A DNA stretch of 64,000 nt, taken from contig BTPG01000004.1 in assembly GCA_036245525.1 (NCBI GenBank), positions 17,302,131 to 17,366,130 on the forward strand, written 5' to 3'. Made by a program: the position numbers and the translations under genes. Position 1 is the first letter of the stretch. Each line of letters starts with the position of its first letter. Source of the stretch: Semisulcospira habei. Lineage: Eukaryota; Mollusca; Gastropoda; Semisulcospiridae. Shown here one piece after another: positions 42,269 to 52,419 of this stretch. The notes under the pieces were generated by a model. That model was not told the origin of the DNA. It did not search any database and worked only from the letters and a program-made list of their open reading frames with translations.

Positions 42269-42376
42269 TTAACCCCCTGACTGTTACTGATGATACCGCT
42301 CGACGGAAAAGACGCGTAGTAAAGCGTCTTTTTTTTTTTTTTTACAGAAGTGTATCAACATCAGGCAAGGGGTTAA
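42269..42376. repeat. TTAA-bounded element family J
   Basis: TTAA, CCCCCTGACTGTTACTGATG ... GTGTATCAACATCAGGCAAG, GGG, TTAA. Termini CCCCCTGA / TCAGGCAAGGGG pair imperfectly. The inner AAGACGCGTAGTAAAGCGTC is a small hairpin followed by a T run. Only one copy seen. Confidence 0.6.
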
Positions 42377-42534
42377 ACCAGATGGAAGCAAAGTGTGAAC
42401 ACACCTTAATTACACACAAGTATTAACCTAAATGTAAAAATGGGAAATTTAAAGAATATACATTGTCATTATCAATACAAGGAAAACGGTGAAAACATAC
42501 ATGTATATACACAAACATTTCAGTCCTAGCTCGT

Positions 42535-42642
42535 TCAAAGAGCCCTGCACCAATAGCTACAGGACTGTTTTATAGCGTTGCCGACGGCAATACCATACGA
42601 CACTTTCGCAGCTATTGACGCGGGGCGCCTTGAATCAATTAA
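42535..42642. repeat. Hairpin element family I, copy 2
   Basis: CACCAATAGCTACAGG ... GCAGCTATTGACGCGGGGCG, CCTTGAATCAATTAA. Shares the right end with 27562-27660; inner TAGCGTTGCCGACGGCAA is a small palindrome. Confidence 0.65.
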
Positions 42643-42854
42643 ATCATTCAGCTTGGACACTTCAGCAAGACATGGCTCGAATATGACAGTTCAAGGGTGG
42701 TGCCAGAATAGCTTGGCGCCCGTAGGCGCCAAGCTATTGTAGCACCACTCTTGAACCATCATGTTCGATCTGTCTCTAGAACTGTAATACAGTCAGTCCT
42801 TCAGAGGGCAACATTAAAATTTGGGGGTTTTGGTCCTTGGGTAGAATGTGTTAA
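42639..42854. repeat. Hairpin element family C, subtype II
   Basis: TTAA shared with the end of I2, ATCATTCAGCTTGGACACTT, core with GAATAGCTTGGCGCC arms and a GTAG centre, GTCTCTAGAACTGTAATACA, and GTGTTAA. Confidence 0.92.
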
Positions 42855-42902
42855 TCAATGTAAAAGTATGTCTTGTACACACACCTGCGCGCTTTCCCTC
42901 AA

Positions 42903-42981
42903 TAACCCCGCCTCGACTGCCGAGAAAAAAAGTGAACACAATCCAACTGCAAGAGGAATAGATCCTCACCAGCCCCCACTT
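42903..42981. repeat. Hairpin element family D, left half of a long copy
   Basis: TAACCCCGCCTCGACTGCCG, AAAAGTGAACACAATCCAAC, GCAAGAGGAATAGATCCTCA. The right arm is missing. Confidence 0.7.
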
Positions 42982-43088
42982 TGAAACCATATTTCAGTAT
43001 GGGACGGCTGTGGCTCCCTGGTGTAGATTTCAGTTAACCCTTTATCTGACGGGGCAGGGCGAAAGCGACCCAGCTGCAACAGACATCA

Positions 43089-43153
43089 AGAACAAAACTA
43101 ACGAGACATTAATCCTCCTCATGAGGATTTATGTCTCGTTAGTTTTGTTCTTT
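43089..43153. repeat. Family D-context hairpin with a different stem
   Basis: AAGAACAAAACTAACGAGAC then ATTAATCCTC pairs with GAGGATTTATGTCTCGTTAG and TTTTGTTCTT: 30-bp arms, one mismatch, 5-base loop. The context (CCCAGCTGCAAC before; ATGTTTGGTCCAT after) is that of a long D copy, but the outer stem sequence is unlike any other D hairpin. Confidence 0.85.
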
Positions 43154-43434
43154 ATGCCCATGTTTGGTCCATTTACATTTCTGTTCTTCACGCGAATGTC
43201 CGCCAGTGTGCAGTCGTTTCATACACGCGATTTGTGATCACTGGTAGTGAAGAGGTTAACAAAGATTTCAGAACTGACTGAACACAGGCTGCGTCAATTG
43301 ACAGTTAAGGCGGGGTTAAGAACACTACATACAGCGATTCCTTCATGGAGATACATTTAAAATCAGTTAAAGCCCGACGTATTGCCGGCATGTAACAGGC
43401 AATGAGTACGTAACAGCGTTCCCCGGGAAACATT

Positions 43435-43540
43435 TTAACCCTTTGCCGGGGTGTCGGCCGTAGCGGTTTTCGTTGCGATGTTTCCTGCAGAACTGCCGAT
43501 CATCGCGACTGAAACCGCTACCCGGGCACCCAAAGGGAAT
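43435..43540. repeat. Hairpin element family A, copy 4
   Basis: TTAA, CCCTTTGCCGGGGTGTCGGC, GTAGCGGTTTTCGTTGCGAT, TTTCCTGCAG, then CATCGCGACTGAAACCGCTA, CCCGGGCACCCAAAGGGAAT. Confidence 0.9.
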
Positions 43541-43563
43541 CGCCTACCCACCCAGGAAACACT

Positions 43564-43655
43564 TTAACCCTTTGGGTGTCGGTAGAGGTTTTAGTCGCGA
43601 TGACTTATGTGGAATCACCGCGACTAAAACCGCTACCAGACACCCAAAGGGATAA
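43564..43655. repeat. Hairpin element family A, copy 5 (tandem with copy 4)
   Basis: TTAA, CCCTTTGGGTGTCGGTAGAG, GTTTTAGTCGCGATGACTTA, GGAATCACCGCGACTAAAAC, CGCTACCAGACACCCAAAGG. Flanks (GGAAACA.TTTAACCC; AATCGCCTA) repeat those of copy 4 with period 129. Confidence 0.93.
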
Positions 43656-43859
43656 TCGCCTATACTGCGAACCTCAAGAAACGAGGGACTGACGCAGGGT
43701 ACGTTACTGCGCCAAATATGAAGCAAGCAAATAGCCCTTTAAGCACTTAGTAGGCTCCCCTGAATTGTCCGACGCACACAGCCACACGCACGCTAATCAT
43801 CAGTCTCTGAGCGTCAACTAAAGTGATACAGTTCCTCAGTTGTCATCAGAACAGTTTGA

Positions 43860-43940
43860 ACTAACCCAGCAGTGGATTTAGTTCTGATGGTTTCCTGCAG
43901 GAACCATTGCAACTAAAACCGCTGACACCCAGTGGGTTAA
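43860..43940. repeat. Hairpin element family A, copy 6
   Basis: ACTAACCCAGCAGTGGATTT, AGTTCTGATGGTTTCCTGCA, GGAACCATTGCAACTAAAAC, CGCTGACACCCAGTGGGTTA. Inner stem intact, outer stem decayed. Confidence 0.85.
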
Positions 43941-44103
43941 AACGATTCAGTTGTCATCACAACAATCTTGTAGTGAAAGTTTGGCCATCATCAGTAAATG
44001 GAAAAAAAGGTGCCGACACGGGGTTCACAACTACATTGGTATAACAAAAAGGAAAGCTGCCATGGTGCAAGCAGGCGCAAACTAGCACGTGATGTTTTAC
44101 TGA

Positions 44104-44213
44104 ACCCCGTCACTGCCGAGAAAATGTGAACATAATCCAACTGCCAGAGACATAGTTCCTCACAAACCCCCACAGTTACAGGTGCTGATGGTCATCTACG
44201 CCTCCTGTTGCGC
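44104..44213. repeat. Hairpin element family D, decayed long copy
   Basis: AACCCCGTCACTGCCGAGAA, GTGAACATAATCCAACTGCC, AGAGACATAGTTCCTCAC; right arm GATGGTCATCTACGCCTCCT. Confidence 0.75.
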
Positions 44214-44261
44214 CACTTTGTATCCATGTTCTTCCCACGCTTGGTGCTCTTCAGCGCTGAA

Positions 44262-44473
44262 CTAACCCATTACATCTTGAGGCTACTTTTGTCAAATTTG
44301 CTTACTGTCCTATTAAGGCTACATTACAGATTAGGAGATAGATCAACTGTTTTAGTTCAAGGGCGGTGCCAGAATAGCTTGGCGCCTGAGGCGCCAAGCT
44401 ATTCTGGCACCGCCCTTGAACTATCAGTCAAATTTATGTCAAGCAACGGGTGTATCAGAATGATGTGGGTTAA
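44262..44473. repeat. Hairpin element family C, subtype IV
   Basis: CTAACCCATTACATCTTGAG, ACAGATTAGGAGATAGATCA, perfect core TTTAGTTCAAGGGCGGTGCC to the complement around CCTGAGG, GTCAAATTTATGTCAAGCAA, CGGGTGTATCAG, GGGTTAA. Orientation is the reverse of 63188-63359. Confidence 0.94.
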
Positions 44474-44739
44474 CAAAGATTTCACAAACAATCTGATCAC
44501 TGGCAGTGTTGGGGTTAATAAAGATGCAACATGCACTTGACAAAGATCCTATGAGTTTTGTGTTTCGCACTCATACATATACAGGGTTTAATACCTATCT
44601 TCAGATGTCTCTCATCACCTTCCCACTACATTAGCAGCAAACTTTTTAATTATGTAATGAAAGAGTACAAATTACACTGCAATAATTATGAAGCATTCAG
44701 AACAGTTGCAGCCTACCTTCAACTAATGCTGAGCAGTAA

Positions 44740-44745
44740 TTTATT
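44740..44745 (-). promoter_or_regulatory. Possible polyadenylation signal of the host gene
   Basis: AATAAA on the minus strand, about 250 bp past the stop codon at 44992. The hexamer is common by chance in AT-rich sequence. Confidence 0.35.
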
Positions 44746-44991
44746 AACTGTACGTGTGAAAACAATTCTCAGAGGCACATATAACTTAACATCCGTAAAG
44801 CAAAACTAAACTCTGTAAACTCCCATAAACTTTGTGGTGAGCTCATGTAAAAAGATTAAGGAAATCCGTTAGCGAAGTAGGAATGCTTTACTCTGATATC
44901 TCCTTGATCATCGTAAGAACGTATACACACATGTGCATTTGTGCCATGATATAAAACATGAAAACATGAGAAACACAAAAATTGTAACCCT

Positions 44992-47900
44992 TCAAAAACC
45001 CTTCTTCACTTCAGTACTGGGTACACGCGGAACATTTCGGAAGCCAGGTGGATTCAGTCCTTTCCCTGCAAACCCCTTCTCATGGACACTGAAAACATTG
45101 GCAGTCACAGCACCTGATGAAGGTCGGGTACTTGCAGAGTTTAAGGCTAGAAGGTCTTGCAGTGTTACAGGCCGTTTGTCTGCTTGGCTGAGATTGGTTT
45201 GCGGGGGTTTCATCATGCTGTTGGCTGTGATACGTGTCGTCTTCACAGGGGCTGGGTAGCGGTGAAGTGAATCTTCAGCTGTTAGCGAAGGAGGCTCCAA
45301 TTTGTTAATAATGTCATCTGAAGAATCCATCTCAAGGTGCCCATCTCTCTCAGTACCAGACCCCTTGTTAGGTGCAGGTGCCTTTGCATACGGGCTTTCT
45401 GTCACGGAGATGCAGTTAGCGAAAGAGGTCTCGTTGTAGTGCAGCTTGTAGTAGTCATTGACAAAGGGTGAGGGCGTCCTTGCTGGAGGTGAATCCCAGT
45501 CATCCACCTCATTAACACTTGATGTATCCACATCTACTGACTTCTGAAATCCAGCATTCTTGGAGACAGGAGGTTTTCGAGTGGGCCTCTGCAAGTTTTC
45601 TAAACCAGGGTTCAATGTTGGATTCTTGGATGCAACCTTACTTGTCGTATCTGCCAAAAGGTCATGTGGTTTCTTAATCGGCTGTTGCATGCTGCCACCA
45701 GTTCTGCTTACGGTACAGGTGGATGCATGCACAAGGGGGTTAACAGTATGGTCTAATTGTTTGCTATTGTCTAGTGATGAGTCTCTTGCTGGCCTGTTCA
45801 TATCATCAGTTTTTCTCCGGTGTGATATTTCTCCATCTTTCATCGGTCGTCCCTCACGGTACCTGCTGATCAGTTCTTTGGCCAGAGCCTCCTGTTCTTC
45901 CAAGCTGAGCTGTTCAAATTCCTCCTCCTTCAGTCTGCACTGCTTGTCCAACAAACCCCGGATACCTCCAACATGAGGTCTGTCCTTGGACGGTGGGTGA
46001 GATCCAGGCAGGCTAGCACCTGCATTTTCCTGATTCATATCTTGGGCATTCTTCAGCATGATGCTTGCATCCTCTTCAGTTCTCTGCGGCAGAGGAGCTG
46101 TATCACTGACTGGGAGTGTGTAGGGAGGAGCTGGGAGGTTTACTGAAGAAGTAGCACTGAGACCTGGATCAGCGTATGCTGAAGGGAAAGTGGAGTGGTT
46201 CTGGGATGGTTTAAGACCAACATTCTGACTGGTACTAGTAGAAACCTGCACAGAACTTGCTGGTACTTCACCAGGTCTGACACCAAGATTTGCAGGAGCC
46301 TCTGCTGACGTTGCTCCCAATTCAGCTGCAGTGACACCAATGTCTGAACGTGCATGTATTACATTTTGAGCAAGAGGCAACTCTGATTAGCTGTGCCAGT
46401 AGAAAGGTGAGTTTCCCATCTCTGAACTGGCACAGGTACCTCAGCAGCACCTGCTGCCAGTGTTGTAGAAAGCTGCACTAAAGGTGTAACAGATGACATG
46501 ACACCCTGATTTGCTGGGACTTGCTGGTGGGCATTGCCAAGAGCTTGGTTCTGCTGGAGGGCAGTTATAACTGCTTGCTGTGTCTGCATCAGCTGGTACA
46601 GGTTCTGCTGGTACGCCCACACCCACTGCATGTGCTGCTGTATGGCTGGGGTCATGACTGTGGGAATCGCGCCAAACCCTGGCAACTGGGGTATCTGGGG
46701 CATCATTGGGTACCCACCTGGAACATGACAGCTTTGCAAGTTCGGAGATGAAAGTCCAGTGGAATGCTGTGCAGGTGCGGACAAATGAGAGCCACAACTG
46801 TCTGGTGTTATATGGACAGTTGTTGACTGTGAATGTGGGAGTGTGTTTTGTCCCATTGCTGGTCCAGTGGCTGCTGCGTCTGAATTAACCTCCACATTCC
46901 TGCAGCCATCAGTTCTGTTAACAGTATGCACAATTGGATTAAGTATACTGTTGGGTAGTGCTGGCTGCTGCCCATCACTAGAAACTACCTGACCTTCACT
47001 TGGTGCTTGTTCAACAATGGGTGCCGTAGCAGGCACAGTCTTGTAACTGGGTGAGGCATTATTCCTCTGCCCTGGTTCCAGATTCAGCTGATCACAGACC
47101 TGAACAACTGATGGATCTTTCTGTCCAACACCAACATGTTTCAAACCCTTCTGACTGGAGACACGATTCTGCTTTGGACCGGAACCTGGGGTAACTGTAA
47201 ATCCGTCCAAAGTGTCTACAGAGTCATGACCAACCTTCTGGTTTGATGTCATGTTATGGCACAGCCTCTTATCTTCAATACTGTCGGCCATCTTGGTCTG
47301 TCCACTGTCATTACAATCATTCACACCCTTGTCAATAGCATGGAGAGCTGAACCAAACATGACATCAGCGTTTATCCCGCTCCGTGTTTCAGTTCCCTGG
47401 TGATCACCACTGTCTTGTGGTTTGACCCGACTCAGCGCAGGCAAGCCTCCCCTTGTGACAATTGGTTTTAGTGGCACTTTGGGAGCAAGAACAAATGCAG
47501 ACTGACCATCTGACTGTGCACTGGTGTGACATTTCTGTGGCCTGAGACTTGTAAATGCAGGATCTTCTGGAGGCCTTTTCTCTTTATCCTCAGCCAAATC
47601 CACTGATGGACACAATGGACGTTCACTGGAGTATTCTGACATCGCACCAATACCTGATCTCTGATTACCTGAACAATGTGATGAAGAAAGCTGTGTTTTT
47701 GCTGCAGAAACTTCAGATGAAACATCATCTGATAAACCATCAAGCTTGCCTATTCCCTGTTTGACCCCTTTCTCAACCACTCTCTCAGTACAAACAATAT
47801 TTGTCTTCTCTTGCGACAAAGATTTACCCTCAACCTGAGAGAAATGTTCTAAATTGTGATTCACAGAAATGTTCTGTGATTCTTTCTCTTTTTCCATTTC

Positions 47901-48099
47901 CATATGATACAGAAAGCTGTCATGTCTTTTCCTTGCACCTGCTTTGGACTGTTTGCCATTTGTTTTCTTCTGTTGGGTGTTGTGTTGCACAGGATCACAA
48001 CTCTTCTTGTTTCTGGTTGTTGACTCAGAAAGACTTGGGAACCTTGTGTTGGAACCTGTACGGCCCTGTCCAGAAGGCATGTCTCTCAGTGCTTGGGGT
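44992..48099 (-). CDS. Host gene, last exon (large, one frameshift); unknown protein
   Basis: The exon follows a good acceptor (TATCGGTTTCAG/A at 48100) and joins exon 50272-50547 in phase (AG/A giving Arg). It reads to a stop at 46359 in one frame, while a second frame is open from about 46388 to the stop at 44992, so one indel lies between 46388 and 46359. No plausible intron covers it; a 49-bp GT-AG segment there does not restore the frame. About 1040 residues: Ser/Gln/Thr/Pro-rich, a hydrophobic MPQIPQLPGFGAIP/QQNQ region before the shift, and after it a charged helix (KEEEFEQLSLEEQEALAKEL) and DDWDSPPARTPSPF. I do not recognise the family. It is probably an unstructured cytoplasmic or nuclear protein, which is only an inference. 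An antisense frame at 45560-45976 is a shadow. Confidence 0.7.
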
Positions 48100-48139
48100 C
48101 TGAAACCGATACAAAACAGCACTGAGCTATCATGGCTGA

Positions 48140-48324
48140 TTAACCCCTTCTCTACCAAGAAAAAGTTAATTCAACTGCAAGAGGCATAGATCCTCATGAA
48201 GATCTATGCCACTTGCTAAAATCAATTTGTATCTATGTTGTTTGCGCAGTTGTGGCCTTTGGTTGTTGAATAAACAAATATTTCAGAAACCAAAATATGT
48301 GTCCAGTTGCAGGGAAGGGGTTAA
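48140..48324. repeat. Hairpin element family D, TTAA-bounded, inside the gene's intron
   Basis: TTAA, CCCCTTCTCTACCAAGAAAA, CAACTGCAAGAGGCATAGAT, centre CCTCATGAAG, ATCTATGCCACTTGC, then TTGTATCTATGTTGTTTGCG and GCAGGGAAGGGG with TTAA. Outer termini CCCCTTC / GAAGGGG are perfect. It shows most clearly that long D copies are TTAA elements. It lies 41 bp upstream of the last exon's acceptor. Confidence 0.92.
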
Positions 48325-48350
48325 TGTTGCACCCAATGGTGAAAACAAAA

Positions 48351-48396
48351 ATGACCAGCACACAAAAGACAGAAGGTCCAAAAATCACAAACCAGT
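48351..48396. repeat. Family F arm fragment
   Basis: TGACCAGCACACAAAAGACA, GAAGGTCCAAAAATCACAAA, CCAGTATA. One arm only. Confidence 0.5.
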
Positions 48397-48404
48397 ATAA
48401 TTAC

Positions 48405-49030
48405 AGTTCTATGCAAGATTTGAATGTCATTATTTTGAGCATGAGAGGGAGCAGGTCAAGGAAATGCTAGGTAGTGGACCTAAACACATGCAAAGTGAAG
48501 TGATTGTGGTGACTAAGGAGGAGGTGCTTAGAGTACTTAAAAATACCAACCCAAACAAAGCATCTGGGTCAGATGGTGTTAGACCAAATGTGTTAAAATT
48601 TTGATTACAAAACACATCCACTTAGATATGAATTTGACAGCAGATGTATCAAACGTAGTGGCAGACTTCAAGTACCCAAAAGTAGTACATCACGTTATGC
48701 CAACTCTTTTGTCCCTCAGGCTGTTACTCTTTTCAACAATAATATCAGTAGATAATGTCTGTCAACATTCTTTAGTTATTTAGTACTAGCCCATTCAGTA
48801 ATTCGCTGCAACATTGCTGACACCAGAAGCACATGGGGCAAAAACCATAAGTGTTTCTGATGCCAGGAGTGTTACAAAGGTAAGAGAATGTCTGTTACAG
48901 TTCATCTCTTTAACTGAGAGTTATAGGTTATTTAATTAATTGAATGAGTGAATGATGCCATGTGTTGTATGGGCAGACAGTGAATTTCCCCATGAGGGAT
49001 TAATAAAGGATTATTGAATTTTATTGTACT
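48405..49030 (+). mobile_element. Rex-like LINE with internal deletion, in the host intron
   Basis: 48411-48603 encodes an RT N-terminal piece (KEEVLRVLKNTNPNKASGSDGVRPNVLKF, shown here in parts). A large deletion then joins it to the C-terminal tail: LQVPKSSTSRYANSFVPQAV around 48655-48730, ending with a stop near 48752. The 3' UTR ends CAGTGAATTTCCCCATGAGG, GATTAATAAAGG and TATTGTA repeats. This protein tail and UTR are characteristic of Rex/Babar-like LINEs. It is opposite in strand to the host gene. Confidence 0.75.
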
Positions 49031-50155
49031 GTATTGTATACATTAAAATTCATTTATAACATGATAGGATAGAACGAAAGTTATGTTAAGTCCCAAATGC
49101 ACTTTTCTAAGTCAAAGTGATTTATTGTCTCAGAAGGGATAATTATCGCACTACTCCCAATCACTGAGAAACAAATGATATAAATAATATATTACAATAT
49201 AAATGGTTAGTTAAAACACTTAACAATAAATATCACACATCGCAAATTAAAAAAATATCACATAAACTATAACACATATGCATAATAAGTACAACACATA
49301 AGTAATAATAAGTACAATGTTTCCCATTACGCACTACAGGGCGTAAAATCCGAAAGTGATGTAGTGATTTTAGATCAGAACGTCCAAGGAATGCAGCCAA
49401 ACCTCCCCTGCATTATCATGCTGACAAGTAGACAGGAAGCAGAAATGCGTTCCCTCTACAAATCTGATACCCAGACAAACCCCCGCTCTTGAGGTGGTTC
49501 TCCCCTAGAGAAACACACAGTTCGAATTGCACGTGAGATTATAAACAAATTGCTGATGGTTGAACCTAAAAACAAGGTAGTGCCTAAAGACAAACTCAAA
49601 AATTCAAATGACTTTTTCTTTTTAATTTTAGTATTTTATTTTTTTAAACACAAGTCATTAAAAGTTCTGTTCTCAAGGTTTATACTGGATTTCCGGTAAA
49701 ACCATTTGAATCAAATATTTCTCATTGTTTTTTAAATACTTTCATTTTGAAATGTATGATAAATTGTTTTGTGGCACTGAAGAGTGATTATAAGCACGGA
49801 CCCTTAACACTGGCAAAGGGACCCTCAGAAATTTCCAGAGAGGGTCCTTGGACCCTGGGATATGATGTCTACGGGGAAACTTTGTAATAAATACACATAA
49901 GTATAATAATGTAAAAATATTCTTCATTTCTAACAAACTTCAGATATAACAACAAATAAATTAGGTTTTTGCTGCGTATCTGAGGCTTCCTGTATAAAAC
50001 CAATCAATCACAATTGTGCCTCTTCTACATAATGCAATTCTCTGAACAGTCCACAAAAGAACTGCCCACATTCCCTTTATCCCGTGTCTGAATTTTGCAA
50101 ACAAAGAATGAGTAAACAGTATTCACATACGAGCACACACACAAACCTCAAAACT
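49031..50155. other. Intron of the host gene, no other recognisable feature
   Basis: AT-rich. A GGACCCT-rich segment at 49798-49862 resembles the 62740-62872 hAT-like end. Several TACAAC/AATAAT short repeats at 49190-49320. Confidence 0.5.
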
Positions 50156-50223
50156 GCATGCAGGTCTGTGATTTTGGACCTTACAGCTGTAAGCCGTAAG
50201 ATCCAAAATCACAGACCTGCACA
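50156..50223. repeat. Hairpin element family F, copy 4
   Basis: GCATGCAGGTCTGTGATTTT, GGACCTTACAGC, TGTAA, GCCGTAAGATCCAAAATCAC, AGACCTGC. Lies 43 bp downstream of the exon 50272-50547 donor. Confidence 0.93.
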
Positions 50224-50271
50224 ACAATTCAGTCATAGGTGGAAACTGACAGATCAGCACACACTACTAAC

Positions 50272-50547
50272 CTGTTCCTTTCCCACATATCCATCTGGTC
50301 AGACCCTGAAGAGCCGTCATCGCTATCACTGCTACGATCGTCACTGTCCATCCACACCATGTCTTGTGTGTTCTCCAGCACAGGATCAAACCAGTCCAGG
50401 CCAACGCGACTCTTCGGCGGAATGAAAATGGGGTCATCTTTGATATGGGTCTCCTTCTGTCTGCAGTAGACCTCTGCCATTTTCTCCGGATTTTTTTCTG
50501 GGATTTTCTCAGGAGCTTTATGAACAAACTGAGCTGCCTGCCTATGC
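50272..50547 (-). CDS. Host gene, internal exon (92 residues)
   Basis: Acceptor CTTGTTTTTTTCAAG/G at 50548 and donor AACAG/GTTAGT at 50271. The 276 nt are open in one frame and phases match on both sides (AG/G from the previous exon, AG/A to the next). Sequence features: EKIPEKNPEKMAEVYCRQ, a conserved-looking segment PIFIPPKSRVGLDWFDPVLE, then an acidic Ser/Asp stretch (DSDDRSSDSDDGSSGSD). The hydrophobic/aromatic segment is the most likely conserved block for a database search. Function unknown. Confidence 0.8.
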
Positions 50548-50639
50548 CTTGAAAAAAACAAGAAAGGCAAAGCCCTTGTGGCTCAAGTGTATGACCAACC
50601 CACAAAAGTGTCACCTTTGTGGCCTTGACTTTTCCAACA

Positions 50640-51650
50640 GGTCACTGAAACGAGCAAGTGTTCAAGTGTCTAAACATAGGTAAAAGGTTGCCTTTTGTAC
50701 CAGCAAAGTTTTCTCAAAATGTATGCATTTTTCACAAATCTGTCAACCCTCCCTGACCAGTGACCTCTTTGAGGGGTCAACTAAATTAGTATGCATAGAA
50801 AGGATGTTATCAGCTACCTCTGCGCCAAATTTTATTGGCAAGTTTGCAAAAACTTTGCTAAAAAGTACAATTCTATCAAAAAATTGTATTTTTCACACAC
50901 TTGCCAACCTCCTATGACCCTTGACCTTTGATGGGTCAGCCAAATCAGTATGCATAGAAAGGCCTCATTATCAGGTATACATATCTGAGAAAATACAGTT
51001 TTTGTCAAAATATGGCTATTTTTACCCTTCCTGACCCCCCCCCCCCAATGACCCTTGACCTTTGCGAGTGGACCAGTAATGTATGCATAGAATGGTCTTA
51101 TCTTAAGCTACCATTGTGTCAAATCTGACTGAAACGTTGGCTAAAACTTTGATTAAAAAATACTATTCTATCAAAACATGGCATTTTTTCACACATTTAC
51201 TGACCTCCTGTGACCCTTTAACTGGAGAGGTCGTCCAAATTAGTATGCATAGAAAGTTCTGACTATCAGGTATCTCTGCACCAAGTTTGGGTTTGAAGCT
51301 GAAAATAGTATTTGAGAAAGACGTCGCTATTTTTTACCTTTTGCGCCCCTTGTCCTTTCCAAGGGGTCGACCAAATTAGTATGCATAGAAAGGTCTTACC
51401 ATCACGTATCTCTGTATCAAGTTTGTGTTTTAAGTTGAAAATAGTATTTGAAATAAGAAAGTTGATGTCAAAATATGGATAGTTTTTGCCCATTTCTGGA
51501 CCCCCAGTAACCTTGACCTTTGAGCAAGATCACTGAAATTGGTATGTTTAAATAGGTCTTGCCACAAAGCACCCTTGGGACAAATTTGAAGATTGTAGCT
51601 TGAATAGATTCCGAGAAAATGCCAACATTAAAGTTTCACCGACAGCTGAC
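50640..51650. repeat. Diverged tandem array of about 130-165 bp units
   Basis: The anchor AGTATGCATAGAAAGG recurs with variants at about 50789, 50946, 51077, 51240, 51378 and 51548. Each unit also holds a TGACCCTTGACCTTTG-like block, a TCAGGTATCTCTG block and a GCCAAATTTG/AAGTTTG block. Six units, strongly diverged. The array lies in the intron between the two upstream exons of the host gene. Confidence 0.85.
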
Positions 51651-52241
51651 AGACGGACAACCACTGGCCCATTATAGTGACTCACATTGCTATTGCATAT
51701 GAGCCCAAAAATCTCTTTTTTTTCACAAAAAGTAAAGACTTGCTGTATTTTGCCTTCATATGGCAAATGTCTGTGAGATGATAATGACGACGGAAAAAAC
51801 AAATTATGATCTGCGTATCTTACAAACTGTCCTGCTAAACTATCTGTGCTGAAATTATACATACACACATTAAACACTGATAAAACAAGCACGCACATAG
51901 TATGAGAGTGTATGTTTTAAATTGTCATAAGCACAAAGACTAGCAGAAAAAGAGAGACATCATGCAATATAGTTATAATGATATGCATGACTGGAAAGCT
52001 GTACAAGTCAAGATCTCATCTGCATTGTCAGCAAAACTTGCAATAACTTTTTTTAGAGCCTGTCTTTGAGAGAAAAAAAAAAGTCAAATTAAAACAAGTC
52101 CTGACAGGTACAATTTATAGCAGATACTGGATGCCAGAAGCTACAACCTGCTTCACAATCAATTTGAACATATTTCACCACATATTGTGTGCAGTAACAA
52201 AATATGTCTCATCATTATACAAGAAGCGTACATAAACCTAC

Positions 52242-52419
52242 CTCCTTCTGGCTTCATCCTGCTGCAGTGTCTCCATGCTGCGTCGCAGGGCTTCGCGTAA
52301 CATGGCTGCCTCATCAGCCTCAGTTTGTGGCAAAATGCCCGACTTTCGTTCCGCTTTTATCTGTGGGGGTCGGGCCCACTGTGTCGCCTTGGGCGCCACT
52401 GATGTGTATCCAGCAGATT
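52242..52419 (-). CDS. Host gene, upstream known exon with UIM-like helix
   Basis: Acceptor TTTCACCCGCACAG/A at 52420 and donor AAGGAG/GTAGGT at 52241. 178 nt, open, with 2 nt carried at both ends; the Arg codon joins perfectly to the next exon. The C-terminal part, LREALRRSMETLQ preceded by TEADEAA, matches the ubiquitin-interacting motif pattern (acidic stretch, then hydrophobic-x-x-Ala-x-x-x-Ser). This suggests ubiquitin binding but is a short motif. The exon start needs one base from an earlier exon that I could not place. Confidence 0.8.

Noticed and set aside
45560..45976. 138-residue plus-strand frame inside the host gene
   Set aside because: Antisense shadow of the minus-strand exon, which has in-phase splice partners.
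46359..46445. A short intron explaining the frame change in the last exon
   Set aside because: Candidate GT-AG pairs (49 or 57 bp) are shorter than usual and do not join the two open frames.
12392..48324. Hairpins resembling bacterial rho-independent terminators or a CRISPR array
   Set aside because: The context is eukaryotic (introns, LINEs, SINEs); there is no regular repeat-spacer spacing, and stems lack the typical T run.
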